Assembly: GCF_003148645.1 (NCBI RefSeq)
Contig: NZ_QGGP01000006.1
Location: 62,001 to 126,000 of the forward strand
DNA: 64,000 nucleotides
Direction of reading: 5' to 3'
Source of the DNA: Xanthomarina spongicola
GTDB lineage: Bacteria; Bacteroidota; Bacteroidia; Flavobacteriales; Flavobacteriaceae
Under the pieces are notes generated by a model. The model made no database searches. It was not told where the DNA came from and saw only the letters and a list, made by a program, of their open reading frames with translations. Of this stretch, positions 28,201 to 36,151 are shown in pieces (within the stretch, counting starts at the first letter, position 1; every line of letters begins with the position of its first letter). The position numbers were made by a program, and so were the translations under genes.

Positions 28201-28316
28201 TTGGGCTTCTTTTTGGAACAGTTATTACACTATTGTTTGTTCCGTCTTTATATAGTATTCTTTTTAAAGTAAGCTATAAAGATTATAAATTCGATGAATC
28301 CATAATGGAAGACTAA
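25203..28316 (+). CDS. RND efflux pump, inner membrane permease
   Basis: 1037 residues with twelve predicted membrane helices in two repeats and two large periplasmic loops, as in AcrB-type pumps. Visible motifs: N-terminal RNRITFMILGTIMLMGLFLY (20 residues), the helix-4 proton relay GMMVDNAIVVAETIM, and the second-half GVISLAGIVINNAIVLLDRI. Export of organic compounds driven by protons is expected; the substrate cannot be told from sequence. It lies between the adaptor (5 bases upstream) and a potassium-channel-like gene starting 3 bases after its stop. Confidence 0.96.
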   Translation: MNLAKFSIERNRITFMILGTIMLMGLFLYQSLPRDSMPPYTVRVANIVSSFPGSSPERVEQLVTDAVEKVAQELPELKELTSTSRSGLSVVTVELKDEVKPEDLQAVWDRLRRKLDKIQGLPSGVKPDLDDDGIGDVYGIVVGLVIDGFSYAEAKDYADDIKDDLIKLDLAAKVEFGGNQEERVFIEFDNTRLKEYGLSSSKLQSIISSTNILSSGGQVNLGDERIILEPTGNFNSVEDINNMLVPVGDGSQVVNLGDITTVKKGYIDPPKQIVSVNGKDAISMHVSLKEGANVIQLGTDINTVINKWERILPVGLELQRLASLDTYIDDKISAFIVNLLQSIVIVLIVMLVFLGFRTGGIIASLIPMVTIMTLMIMGVIGMGLNQVTLAALIMALGMMVDNAIVVAETIMVKMENGINAKDAAVQACGELFTPLLISTLTTSAAFMAFYLAQSTMGDIMGPIFVVISIALLSSWILALTVITLICFLFLKVVPKSEKKLSLVDKTINNLKEYYKNLILWALAYKKSVIIGIVGCLILALYGFSYITFIFFPDSDRNMVTVDINLPQGTKIEATKEVVKKIEEYIFSDLVVTDARPDGVTDWSSYVGKGPESYDLGYSPDEPDDSYAHMLVNVSNATYNNLIVEKIDAFSFNNFPNADVKVGLLAGGGGGVPIEIKIIGENPDILAELSEQTKQELSRIIGTKNIKDDWGPKTKKFVVNIDQNKAQLAGVNSQDIATSLQTVLDGFQTGEYREDDKSIAIMMRSDASQQQSLASIETLNIYAQSSGKSVPLLQVASIIPEWQYAKIKRLDIDRTIVVSSELTPAGNASAIMTEITPWIQEASKSWPEGYTYKFGGDAENTAENMEAVTAYLPLSGFIIILLLIIQFNSVRKTILIAATIPLGIIGVSIGLLVFQEPFGFMPFLGVISLAGIVINNAIVLLDRIQIEETEIKRPIQDAIIAACLQRFRPILLATFTTVLGLIPLYLSGGEMWEGMAVSIMVGLLFGTVITLLFVPSLYSILFKVSYKDYKFDESIMED

Positions 28317-28319
28317 TTT

Positions 28320-28991
28320 ATGAACTTTGAAAGGCTATATACATATCGTTTTGAATTATTTTTTTTTAGTCTTATAGCTATTCTATTTGGATCATTACTT
28401 TTTCCAAAAGTTCTATTTGCTGAAATTATTTCACATATATTATTTTTAGTAAATATATCTTCTGGATATGTTATTTTTTCTAAAAGGCGTAAACAATCTA
28501 AAATAAGTATTTTATTGTTTTTTTTAGCTCTATCCGTCTTTTTATATAGGTTTGTAGGTAATAATACCAATACTACAATAGATTATATTAAAGTTTCAAT
28601 TTACTTTATTTTTTACACTTTAATTACTTTCGAAATTATTAGACAAGTATGGCAAGCAAAAGAAGTTAATAAAAAAGTCATTTTCGGATTAATGAGTGGT
28701 TACGTATCTATTGGTCTTTTGGGTTTTTTTGTTTTTTTTAGTATTGAATTAGCTGCTCCCAATTCTTTTAATGGATTGGTTGAAGGAGCTACAATAACTA
28801 ATAATATTGATAGCCTTATTTATTATAGTTATATAACTTTAATGACAATTGGTTATGGAGATATAACCCCAATTTCTGATATAGCTCAAAAAGCAACAAT
28901 GTTTTTTGCCATGATGGGACAGTTTTATATGGTAATAGTTACTGCAGTTGTTGTTGAAAAATATATTAGACATTCGCATTTAAAAGAATAA
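28320..28991 (+). CDS. potassium-channel-like protein
   Basis: 223 residues with six hydrophobic segments (about 11-29, 36-54, 62-80, 88-110, 120-143 and 191-213) and a pore loop with the selectivity filter TIGYGDITP (176-184). This is the two-helix-plus-pore ion channel domain behind four extra N-terminal helices, similar in layout to voltage-gated-like channels but lacking an obvious arginine-rich S4 and any cytoplasmic RCK domain. Potassium conduction is expected from the filter. It starts 3 bases after the RND pump stop, so it is translated with the efflux operon. Whether it supports the pump functionally is inference. Confidence 0.88.
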   Translation: MNFERLYTYRFELFFFSLIAILFGSLLFPKVLFAEIISHILFLVNISSGYVIFSKRRKQSKISILLFFLALSVFLYRFVGNNTNTTIDYIKVSIYFIFYTLITFEIIRQVWQAKEVNKKVIFGLMSGYVSIGLLGFFVFFSIELAAPNSFNGLVEGATITNNIDSLIYYSYITLMTIGYGDITPISDIAQKATMFFAMMGQFYMVIVTAVVVEKYIRHSHLKE

Positions 28992-29027
28992 TTTCTACTT
29001 AAATAATTAATTAAGTTATTAGAATTG

Positions 29028-29035
29028 TATTTTTG
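29028..29035 (+). promoter_or_regulatory. pyrD promoter -7 element
   Basis: TATTTTTG fits TAnnTTTG and lies 20 bases before the pyrD ATG (29055). It shows that the in-frame TTG at 29025 is not the start, since it lies in the promoter. Confidence 0.7.
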
Positions 29036-29054
29036 TATTTTCAAAAATATATTC

Positions 29055-30071
29055 ATGTACAAACTTATATTACGACCAATATTTTTTCTTTTCGATCCAG
29101 AGAAAATTCATCACTTTACGTTTTCAATGATTCGGTTTTTTAATAAAATTCCTTTTGTTTCTAATATCTTTAAGAGTATTTATACTGTTGAAAATGTACG
29201 TTTAGAAAGAGAATTATTCGGATTAAAATTTAAAAACCCAGTTGGTTTAGCAGCTGGTTTTGATAAGGACGCTAAATTATATAATGAACTTAATAATTTT
29301 GGTTTTGGTTTTATTGAAATTGGTACGCTAACACCAAAACCTCAAGAGGGAAATCCTAAAAAACGTTTATTTAGATTAAAATCAGACTCAGCTATTATTA
29401 ACAGAATGGGTTTTAATAATGGTGGAGTTGTAGAGGCTGTTGAGCGTTTAAAGCAAAACAAAGGTGTGTTAATAGGAGGCAATATTGGTAAAAATAAAGT
29501 AACTCCCAACGAAGAGGCAGTAGAAGATTATAAAATATGTTTTCATGCCTTATTTGATTATGTCGACTATTTTGTGGTGAATGTAAGTTCGCCAAACACA
29601 CCAAACCTTAGAGAACTTCAAGACAAAGAACCCTTAACGAGACTTTTACAGACTTTAAAAGATTTAAATGCTAAAAAAGTCTCACCAAAACCAATTCTAT
29701 TAAAAATCGCACCAGACTTAACAGATAGTCAATTAATGGATATTATAGATATTGTTAAGGAAACTAAAATAGATGGCGTTATTGCCACTAATACAACTAT
29801 TTCTTGTGAAGGCTTGACTAGTAAAAATAGAACAGAAACAGGAGGATTAAGTGGAAAGCCGTTAACAAATCGCTCTACTGAAGTAATCAGATTTCTTGCC
29901 GAAAAAAGTAATAAGGCATTTCCAATTATTGGAGTAGGAGGTATTCATTCTGTAACTGATGCTTTAGAAAAAATAGATGCAGGAGCCGATTTAATTCAGC
30001 TTTATACAGGTTTTATTTATGAAGGGCCTAAACTAATTAAAGATATTAATAAGGCGCTTTTAAAAGAGTAA
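29055..30071 (+). CDS. pyrD: dihydroorotate dehydrogenase (quinone), class 2
   Basis: 338 residues from the ATG at 29055. Oxidises dihydroorotate to orotate in UMP synthesis, passing electrons to quinone through FMN. The N-terminal membrane-associating helices ([19 protein letters not shown]) mark class 2. Barrel motifs: [51 protein letters not shown] with the catalytic serine, [20 protein letters not shown] and VGGI. Followed by a strong bidirectional terminator. Own promoter. Confidence 0.97.
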   Translation: MYKLILRPIFFLFDPEKIHHFTFSMIRFFNKIPFVSNIFKSIYTVENVRLERELFGLKFKNPVGLAAGFDKDAKLYNELNNFGFGFIEIGTLTPKPQEGNPKKRLFRLKSDSAIINRMGFNNGGVVEAVERLKQNKGVLIGGNIGKNKVTPNEEAVEDYKICFHALFDYVDYFVVNVSSPNTPNLRELQDKEPLTRLLQTLKDLNAKKVSPKPILLKIAPDLTDSQLMDIIDIVKETKIDGVIATNTTISCEGLTSKNRTETGGLSGKPLTNRSTEVIRFLAEKSNKAFPIIGVGGIHSVTDALEKIDAGADLIQLYTGFIYEGPKLIKDINKALLKE

Positions 30072-30101
30072 AAAAAAGCACTCCAATGGAGTGCTTTTTT
30101 T
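30071..30101. terminator. bidirectional terminator after pyrD
   Basis: A-run, stem AGCACTCC / GGAGTGCT (30077-30084 with 30088-30095), short loop, T-run. Shared by pyrD and the convergent protease gene ending at 30119. Confidence 0.92.
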
Positions 30102-30118
30102 ATATAAATTATGTTTTC

Positions 30119-32020
30119 TTAAAGTTTAATAAACTTCTTGATGAATTTGAATCCATTAGATTCTAACGATAAAAAGTAAGTTCCAGAAGCCATATTTGAA
30201 ACTTCAATTTTTTCATTTTCTAAATGCCCATTCATTATTTCTTGACCTAGAATATTCATAATTCTATAAGATACATCAGTTTGTGAAGAGGATAGTTTCA
30301 CATTTAAAATATTGTCATTTACAGGATTTGGAAAGATTCTAACCGTTTCTTCATTAAAATTACTAATAGATAATGTGCCATTTATACTAATATCATCAAT
30401 AGCAACATCACTATTAAAACTAGTACCTCTAATAGCTCTAAAACGAATTCTAATAGTTTGACCTGCATAAGAAAATAAATCCACTTGTCTCTCTAAAAAT
30501 GCATCTGCATTTGTGGATTGTTGCTGACCTACTATTGCTGTTGTTACATCGTTTACAAATCCAGAACCAGAATCTATATCGACATGAAGTTCTCCCATAG
30601 AACTACCAAACATGTGATAGTAAAATGATAAAATAGCATCTGAATAATTTATATCAATACATGGAGACGTATATTCTGCTACATCACCTGAACTTGATCC
30701 AGAAGCTTCTGTGTAAATATATAGTCCATCTCCAGCTGGAGAATTATCTCCTGTTGGTCCAGTACTACCAGAAAGTGTTGTACCAGCGTTTAGTGTCCAA
30801 ACAAATTCTGAACCTGATGTAGCTGTTGCTTTCCAACCATCTGCCTGTAAATTAGTAAGCGCATTAAAATCTCTATCCATTGGAAGATTAGTAGAGGCAC
30901 CTACTTGTATATATTCAGATTCACTTTTTGTAATAGAAGATGTTGCATTATAAACAGTTAAAGTAACATCATAAAATCCTGGTGTATTATATGTATGACT
31001 TGGATTTTGTGTTGTATAATCTACAACATTATCTCCATCAACATCCCATTCCCAAGAAGTAGCACCAACACTATTATCTGTAAAGTTAACAGTTAAAGAG
31101 TTTGTACAGGTTTGTGTATTATTAGCAGTAAAATCTATATTAAAGCTAGCACAATTAAAATTGTTTCTGGTTGTTTGAAAAGTTGCATATAATCTAGCAT
31201 ATTGCTGTGGAGAAAAATAAGTTCTACAAGGCTTTCTAGAATAAGACATCACGTTGCTAGGGTCTGGAACATAAGTGTCTCCATTAGCATCCGTATCTGT
31301 ACCAATATAAACACATGATGAGGTTACATTAGAATAAGATAATGTTGGGTCTGCAGGAGTATCACATAAATAATCTCCATCAGTTGTACAGTTAGAACCA
31401 TCAACTAATTCAGTACCACCATTATGTGTATGTCTTAAGCTAAAAAAGTGTCCCATTTCATGTGCAAGAGTACTTCCATTTAATGCACAAGAATTAACCA
31501 TGATTATAGTATCTGGACCACCTGGATAATATGCATAACCACAAACAGAACTTCCAGAACTAGCTCTAGTAGCACTATTTGCAAAATAGATATTTATTAA
31601 TCCAGTTACATTATAGGCAGCTGTCATTGCAGCTTCATCAGAATCAATAAAATCGTAATAAGTACTATTGTCTATATAGTTAATACCATCACATAAATAA
31701 AAATTCATGTTTGCATTGGCATAGAATGCATTCATAACATTCATAGCATCGTTTAATTGCGTTACAGTTAAACCTCCAGTTCCACCAGTTGTTCTTATAA
31801 CATGTGCTTTTACTGGAATAGAAGTAACAGATTGACGAGTACCTATATTCTTTAAATATTCTTGTTCAAATTGTATTATCTGCTCTTTGTTATTCTCGTA
31901 AAATTCTAAAGATTCAGGGGTTTCAATAACACCACATTCAGATATTTCTTGAGAAAATACGCTGTTTTGAAGTAGAATAAAGAAACAGAAAGTAAGTGCT
32001 AACTTTGTAATGTTTTTCAT
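30119..32020 (-). CDS. secreted M43-type metalloprotease with PKD domain and type IX sorting domain
   Basis: 633 residues: signal peptide (1-24), propeptide-like segment, a pappalysin-like metalloprotease domain with HEMGHFFSLRHTH (near residue 187, zinc ligands His, His, His and catalytic Glu), a PKD beta domain (about 300-370, WEWDVDGDNVVDY and PSHTYNTPGFYDVTL), a MAM/galactose-binding-like region (about 380-545), and a C-terminal type IX secretion domain (FPNPVNDNILNV ... SGTYFLSLESNGFKFIKKFIKL, in parts). It should be exported across the outer membrane and attached or released. Target proteins unknown. No type IX machinery gene is in the window. Confidence 0.95.
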   Translation of the reverse strand: MKNITKLALTFCFFILLQNSVFSQEISECGVIETPESLEFYENNKEQIIQFEQEYLKNIGTRQSVTSIPVKAHVIRTTGGTGGLTVTQLNDAMNVMNAFYANANMNFYLCDGINYIDNSTYYDFIDSDEAAMTAAYNVTGLINIYFANSATRASSGSSVCGYAYYPGGPDTIIMVNSCALNGSTLAHEMGHFFSLRHTHNGGTELVDGSNCTTDGDYLCDTPADPTLSYSNVTSSCVYIGTDTDANGDTYVPDPSNVMSYSRKPCRTYFSPQQYARLYATFQTTRNNFNCASFNIDFTANNTQTCTNSLTVNFTDNSVGATSWEWDVDGDNVVDYTTQNPSHTYNTPGFYDVTLTVYNATSSITKSESEYIQVGASTNLPMDRDFNALTNLQADGWKATATSGSEFVWTLNAGTTLSGSTGPTGDNSPAGDGLYIYTEASGSSSGDVAEYTSPCIDINYSDAILSFYYHMFGSSMGELHVDIDSGSGFVNDVTTAIVGQQQSTNADAFLERQVDLFSYAGQTIRIRFRAIRGTSFNSDVAIDDISINGTLSISNFNEETVRIFPNPVNDNILNVKLSSSQTDVSYRIMNILGQEIMNGHLENEKIEVSNMASGTYFLSLESNGFKFIKKFIKL

Positions 32021-32119
32021 GTTTTAATTATTTATTATTTTAAGCTAAAATAAACATTTAAGATTAAAAGAGCTTTTTTACAAGAATTAAAAAGACACTA
32101 ACAATACTATTATTATCCC

Positions 32120-32127
32120 TATTTTTA
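32120..32127 (+). promoter_or_regulatory. promoter -7-like element for the LysE-type gene
   Basis: TATTTTTA, 7 of 8 to TAnnTTTG, 20 bases before the proposed CTG start at 32147. The same TATTTTTAC string recurs before the HMG-CoA lyase and nadC genes. Confidence 0.5.
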
Positions 32128-32146
32128 CAAAAAAAAATTAAATACA

Positions 32147-32764
32147 CTGAATTACGACCTTTTAATTTCGTTTGTTTTTGCAACGTCAGCATTAGCAATT
32201 TCTCCAGGACCAGATAATATTTATGTGCTTATGCAAAGTATGAGTCATGGGAAGAAATTTGGCTTAGCTACAGTTTCTGGATTAATTTCCGGATGTTTGG
32301 TACATACAACACTCGTAGCATTTGGCGTGTCGGTACTTATTAAAGAAAACGAATATATATATCTAATAATTAAACTATTTGGAGCTACTTATTTATTGTA
32401 TTTAGCTTATAAAGTCTTTAAAAGTGATTCAGAATTAAGTTTGAATTCTAATCATGTTAAAAAGAAAACCTTAAGTCAATTATTTAAACAGGGTTTTTTA
32501 ATGAATGTTTTAAACCCTAAAGTGTCGTTATTCTTTCTGGCTTTATTTCCTGGGTTTCTTTTTAGTAATTCTCTTAGTCAAGTAACTCAATTCTATGTTT
32601 TAGGTCTTTTGTTTATGGCAGTTTCATTTATTATTTTTTCTTCAATAGCATTATTAGCAGGAACCATTTCCAGTTATATGAAAAAGCATCATCAAGTAGG
32701 ACTGTTTTTTAAATGGCTACAAATTATTGTGTTTGTAGGTATTGCAGTTTTCATCTTGCTTTAA
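32147..32764 (+). CDS. LysE-type amino acid exporter with apparent CTG start
   Basis: 205 residues if started at CTG 32147. RhtB/LysE-family exporter with about six membrane helices: the conserved first-helix motif ALAISPGPDNIYVL, then GLISGCLVHTTLVAFG, LFGATYLLYLAYKVF and GFLMNVLNPKVSLFFLALF. It should export an amino acid or similar solute. The first ATG (32231) and the GTG at 32225 would both delete the conserved first helix, while the frame is open upstream and reads NYDLLISFVFATSALAIS from CTG, which matches the normal family start. No ATG, GTG or TTG exists in frame in that stretch. Confidence 0.85.
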   Translation: MNYDLLISFVFATSALAISPGPDNIYVLMQSMSHGKKFGLATVSGLISGCLVHTTLVAFGVSVLIKENEYIYLIIKLFGATYLLYLAYKVFKSDSELSLNSNHVKKKTLSQLFKQGFLMNVLNPKVSLFFLALFPGFLFSNSLSQVTQFYVLGLLFMAVSFIIFSSIALLAGTISSYMKKHHQVGLFFKWLQIIVFVGIAVFILL

Positions 32765-32776
32765 AGAAAATAATAC

Positions 32777-32784
32777 TATTTTTA
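32777..32784 (+). promoter_or_regulatory. promoter -7-like element for HMG-CoA lyase
   Basis: TATTTTTA followed by C, 7 of 8 to TAnnTTTG, 20 bases before the ATG at 32805. Confidence 0.5.
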
Positions 32785-32804
32785 CATTTCCAATGTCAAT
32801 ATAA

Positions 32805-33668
32805 ATGTTAGACAAAATTAAAGTTATTGAATGTCCACGTGATGCCATGCAAGGCATTAAAGCCTTTATTCCTACCGAAAAAAAAGTACAATACATTCAG
32901 TCTTTATTACGTGTTGGTTTTGATACTATAGATTTTGGAAGTTTTGTTTCTCCAAAGGCTATTCCTCAAATGGTTGATACTGCTCAAGTTTTAGAGCAAT
33001 TAGATTTAAGTACAACGGAAAGTAAACTGTTGGCTATTATTGCAAATACTCGAGGAGCTCAAGATGCTTCTGTGCATCAACAAATAGATTACTTAGGTTA
33101 TCCTTTTTCTATTTCTGAAAATTTCCAAATGCGAAACACGCACAAAACTATTGCACAATCTGTAATTACTCTAAGTGAAATACTTGAAATAGCTGATAAA
33201 ACAAATAAAGAAGTTGTTGTTTATATTTCAATGGGTTTTGGAAATCCTTATGGAGACCCATGGAATGTTGACATAGTAGGAGAGTGGACAGAAAGACTTT
33301 CAAGAATGGGAGTAAGAATACTCTCTTTAAGTGACACTATAGGTAGTTCTAATCCTGAAAACATTAGCTATTTGTTTTCTAATTTAATTCCTAAATATCC
33401 TGAAATAGAGTTTGGTGCACACTTGCATACCACACCAACTACTTGGTTTGAAAAAGTGGATGCTGCTTATAATGCAGGTTGCAAAAGATTCGATGGAGCT
33501 ATTCAAGGGTTTGGTGGTTGCCCAATGGCAAAAGACGAATTAACTGGAAATATGCCAACCGAAAAACTACTTTCCTATTTTACACAAAAAAAGGTATCTA
33601 ACCTCAATGCTCTCAGCTTTGAAAGCGCTTATAACGAAGCAACCAAAATTTTTACTGCTTACCATTAA
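32805..33668 (+). CDS. hydroxymethylglutaryl-CoA lyase
   Basis: 287 residues, a TIM-barrel lyase that splits HMG-CoA into acetoacetate and acetyl-CoA at the end of leucine breakdown. Active-site residues are visible: Arg12-Asp13 (CPRDAMQG), metal ligands His206 and His208 (GAHLHTTP), and the catalytic Cys239 in the signature GFGGCPMAKD. The spacing follows the known human enzyme with a constant offset. Leucine catabolism also fits the amino acid dehydrogenase elsewhere in the window. Own promoter-like element; no partner genes adjacent. Confidence 0.95.
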   Translation: MLDKIKVIECPRDAMQGIKAFIPTEKKVQYIQSLLRVGFDTIDFGSFVSPKAIPQMVDTAQVLEQLDLSTTESKLLAIIANTRGAQDASVHQQIDYLGYPFSISENFQMRNTHKTIAQSVITLSEILEIADKTNKEVVVYISMGFGNPYGDPWNVDIVGEWTERLSRMGVRILSLSDTIGSSNPENISYLFSNLIPKYPEIEFGAHLHTTPTTWFEKVDAAYNAGCKRFDGAIQGFGGCPMAKDELTGNMPTEKLLSYFTQKKVSNLNALSFESAYNEATKIFTAYH

Positions 33669-33748
33669 TTTTTTTCTTCCCTAATTTTCATGTTTTCAGC
33701 ATGTTAAAATTTTTGTTAAAATATTATTTAAATTTAATCTAAATAAAC

Positions 33749-33779
33749 TTTGTGTATTTAAAATCCTATACTATTTTTG
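33749..33779 (+). promoter_or_regulatory. porin gene promoter
   Basis: TTTG (33749-33752), 19-base spacer, TATTTTTG (33772-33779): a full consensus match. Leader about 55 bases to the ATG at 33842. Confidence 0.8.
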
Positions 33780-33841
33780 CCGACGAATTAATTCACTATT
33801 TAAAACAAGTCTAAATAAAAATAATACTTAATTACCCAAAA

Positions 33842-35020
33842 ATGAAAAATGTTTTATTAGTAGTAGCCTTATTAATTTCAGCTATTACATTTTCCCAAAC
33901 AGTACCAGATTCTTTATATACAAATCCACAACAACAACAAAATTCAGCACAACGTATCTTATCTGGTAATGTGAGTTCTGGAGTTACAGTAGGAGGTTAT
34001 GGAGAAATTACATATAATCAGCCAGAAGGCAATAATGGCGAGCTAGACGTACAACGCTTGGTCTTATTATTTGGTTACAAATTTAGCGATAAAGTCCAAT
34101 TTGTTACAGAAGTAGAATTTGAGCATGTGAGCGAAGTTTTTGTTGAGCAAGCTTTTTTACAATATAGTTTAACAGATAATTTAAATCTACGTGGAGGTTT
34201 AATGTTAATTCCAATGGGAATTATAAACGAATATCACGAACCTACAACCTTTAATGGTGTGGAGCGTCCAAGTATGGATAAGAGTATTGTACCAACAACT
34301 TGGAGAGAAATTGGAGTAGGTGTTGCAGGTAAAATTGATGATGCTTCATTACGCTACCAAGCATATATTTTTACAGGTTTTGCTTCAGTAAATGGGTCAA
34401 AATTATTGGGAGGTAAAGATGGTTTACGTAACGGAAGACAAAAAGGAATTCAATCTACTGTAGATTCACCTAACTTTTCGGCTAAATTAGATTATTATGG
34501 TTTACCAGGATTACGTTTAGGATTATCTGGATATGTTGGCCGTTCGCAAGCAGAAGACGATGTTGAAGAATTAGATGGCTCAAGTGTTGGTCTTTCAATG
34601 GTTGGTCTTGATGCACGTTATGCTTACAAGCGTTTATCTGCTCGTGGACAATTTGTGTACTCAGGTTTAACAGATACTGAAGCTTATAACGAATTATATT
34701 ACGATTTGGAAGCTGATCCAACTCAAGGGTTAGGAAGCGCTATGCAAGGTTGGTATTTAGAAGCAGCATTTAATTTATTACCACTAACTAAAAAACAACA
34801 GTTATATGCCTTTGCACGTTATGAAGATTACGATACTAATGCAAAAGTAAAAGGAGACCTTTTAGTTAATGATGCATATAATAGAAGCGATTGGACATTA
34901 GGGTTAACTTATAAAATTACTCCAGGCGCTGTTGTTAAGGCAGATTACCAGTTTAAAAATGATGCAACAAATAACAGTTTGCCTAATCAATTAAACTTTG
35001 GAATAGGTGTTTGGTTCTAA
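33842..35020 (+). CDS. outer membrane porin
   Basis: 392 residues with a signal peptide ending TFSQ (about 19). The mature protein is a beta barrel: repeated alternating strands (e.g. VQFVTEVEFEHVSEVFVEQA, LRYQAYIFTGFASV, LYAFARYEDYD) and an aromatic C terminus (FGIGVWF) as required for outer membrane insertion. Similar in style to phosphate-selective or DcaP-like porins of this phylum, but the substrate is not visible. The gene is followed by an inverted repeat and a new promoter for the FMN-binding gene, so the next genes are placed together but separately transcribed. Confidence 0.9.
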   Translation: MKNVLLVVALLISAITFSQTVPDSLYTNPQQQQNSAQRILSGNVSSGVTVGGYGEITYNQPEGNNGELDVQRLVLLFGYKFSDKVQFVTEVEFEHVSEVFVEQAFLQYSLTDNLNLRGGLMLIPMGIINEYHEPTTFNGVERPSMDKSIVPTTWREIGVGVAGKIDDASLRYQAYIFTGFASVNGSKLLGGKDGLRNGRQKGIQSTVDSPNFSAKLDYYGLPGLRLGLSGYVGRSQAEDDVEELDGSSVGLSMVGLDARYAYKRLSARGQFVYSGLTDTEAYNELYYDLEADPTQGLGSAMQGWYLEAAFNLLPLTKKQQLYAFARYEDYDTNAKVKGDLLVNDAYNRSDWTLGLTYKITPGAVVKADYQFKNDATNNSLPNQLNFGIGVWF

Positions 35021-35046
35021 AACAAGAATTAGTTTTTAATTGTTCT

Positions 35047-35081
35047 ATAGCTAGAGATGACGTAAAATTCACTCTAGCTAT
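35047..35081 (+). terminator. terminator-like hairpin after the porin gene
   Basis: Perfect 10-base stem ATAGCTAGAG (35047-35056) with CTCTAGCTAT (35072-35081) and a 15-base loop. The T-run behind it is weak, so it may be a weak terminator or a mRNA 3' end stabiliser. Confidence 0.6.
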
Positions 35082-35093
35082 TTGACATTTTAG

Positions 35094-35123
35094 TTGGTAT
35101 CACTAAACATTTAAATATCTTTG
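35094..35123 (+). promoter_or_regulatory. promoter giving a nearly leaderless FMN-binding mRNA
   Basis: TTG (35094-35096), 19-base spacer, TATCTTTG (35116-35123). The last G is only 4 bases before the ATG at 35128, so transcription should begin at or just before the start codon. Confidence 0.75.
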
Positions 35124-35127
35124 CATA

Positions 35128-35655
35128 ATGAATTTAAACCACACCATAATTTTATTTGTTTTTTTAGCACTTCAAGTAATTGGTTTGCCAAAAAATATCC
35201 AAAAGAAAGTAGATAAAGAGATTTCTGAAACGTTTAAAACTGAAACTTTTAAATTTGAATCTTTTAGTGTGCCACAAGATATTTCGAAACAATTACCTTC
35301 CAAATTTGAAGCAGATAACTTCTTTCAAATTTTTGAAAATAACAAGTTAATTGGATATGCCTATGTTTCTGAAGCACCAAGTAAAACAGATGCATTTGAT
35401 TATTTAGTTTTATTAGATACTGAGCTCGTAGTACTAAATACAAAGATTCTAATTTACAGAGAAGATTATGGAGGAGAGATTGGTAGTAAGCGATGGTTAA
35501 GACAATTTGTAGGCAAAACGCAGAACGACGATTTAAGATATGGAGATAATATTATGGCTATTTCTGGGGCAACTATTTCTGTAAGATCCATGACAACTGC
35601 TATGAATAATTTATTAAAATCTTTAAAAATTCTTCATTCAAAAAACATAATTTAA
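35128..35655 (+). CDS. exported FMN-binding domain protein
   Basis: 175 residues. N-terminal signal or anchor (about 5-20) and an FMN-binding domain whose SGATIS motif (146-151) fits the site where ApbE-type transferases attach FMN to a threonine, here Thr149. The family includes the flavin-carrying subunits of extracytoplasmic electron-transfer systems. Length is that of a single stand-alone domain. One base separates it from the next membrane protein gene, and a porin lies upstream. No ApbE gene is in the window. The electron donor is unknown; the adjacent membrane protein is the obvious candidate. Confidence 0.9.
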   Translation: MNLNHTIILFVFLALQVIGLPKNIQKKVDKEISETFKTETFKFESFSVPQDISKQLPSKFEADNFFQIFENNKLIGYAYVSEAPSKTDAFDYLVLLDTELVVLNTKILIYREDYGGEIGSKRWLRQFVGKTQNDDLRYGDNIMAISGATISVRSMTTAMNNLLKSLKILHSKNII

Positions 35656-35656
35656 T

Positions 35657-36151
35657 ATGCAACTAAATGGCTTAATATACTCATTCCCAAAAGAAATAAA
35701 GTTCTTAATTGCAGCATTTATTATTGTGTTAAGTATTGGTTTTTATACAGGATTGCTTTTTGTTGGCGAAACATCTACAGCAAATCCAAATGGTATTGAA
35801 GAACAATATTTAGGAAATGAATTTAATGAAGAAGCTACTGTTATGAAATTCAAAAAAAGCGAGCAAGAAATGCTTACTTTGGTTCATAATCATATTCTAT
35901 CTATGTCAATTATTTTCTTTTTAGTTGGTGTAATTTTAAGCACAACCAAGCTAAATATGAAACTTAAACTGTTTTTAATTGTCGAGCCTTTTCTATCTGT
36001 TATCTTAACATTTGGAGGCCTGTACTTGCTTTGGACTGGACTGCTCTGGATGAAATATATTGTCATGTTTTCTGGAATTTTAATGACACTTACATTCACC
36101 CTTTCAATCTTAATAATTTTGTTCCAATTATTAAATAAAAAAGAATCATAA
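35657..36151 (+). CDS. four-helix membrane protein paired with the FMN-binding protein
   Basis: 164 residues with four membrane helices (about 15-36, 76-96, 103-125, 132-157) and a short extracytoplasmic loop (37-75). A pair of histidines, His77 and His79 (LVHNHILS), lies at the edge of helix 2. I do not recognise a named family. It starts one base after the FMN-binding gene, so the two are translated together. A role in passing electrons across the membrane to the flavin protein, for example through haem or quinone bound by the histidines, is inference from position only. Confidence 0.72.
   Translation: MQLNGLIYSFPKEIKFLIAAFIIVLSIGFYTGLLFVGETSTANPNGIEEQYLGNEFNEEATVMKFKKSEQEMLTLVHNHILSMSIIFFLVGVILSTTKLNMKLKLFLIVEPFLSVILTFGGLYLLWTGLLWMKYIVMFSGILMTLTFTLSILIILFQLLNKKES

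Noticed and set aside
33690-33730. CATG...CATG hairpin before the porin gene as a possible riboswitch
   Set aside because: Arms are only 4 bases and it lies upstream of the porin promoter, so it is not in the mRNA leader.
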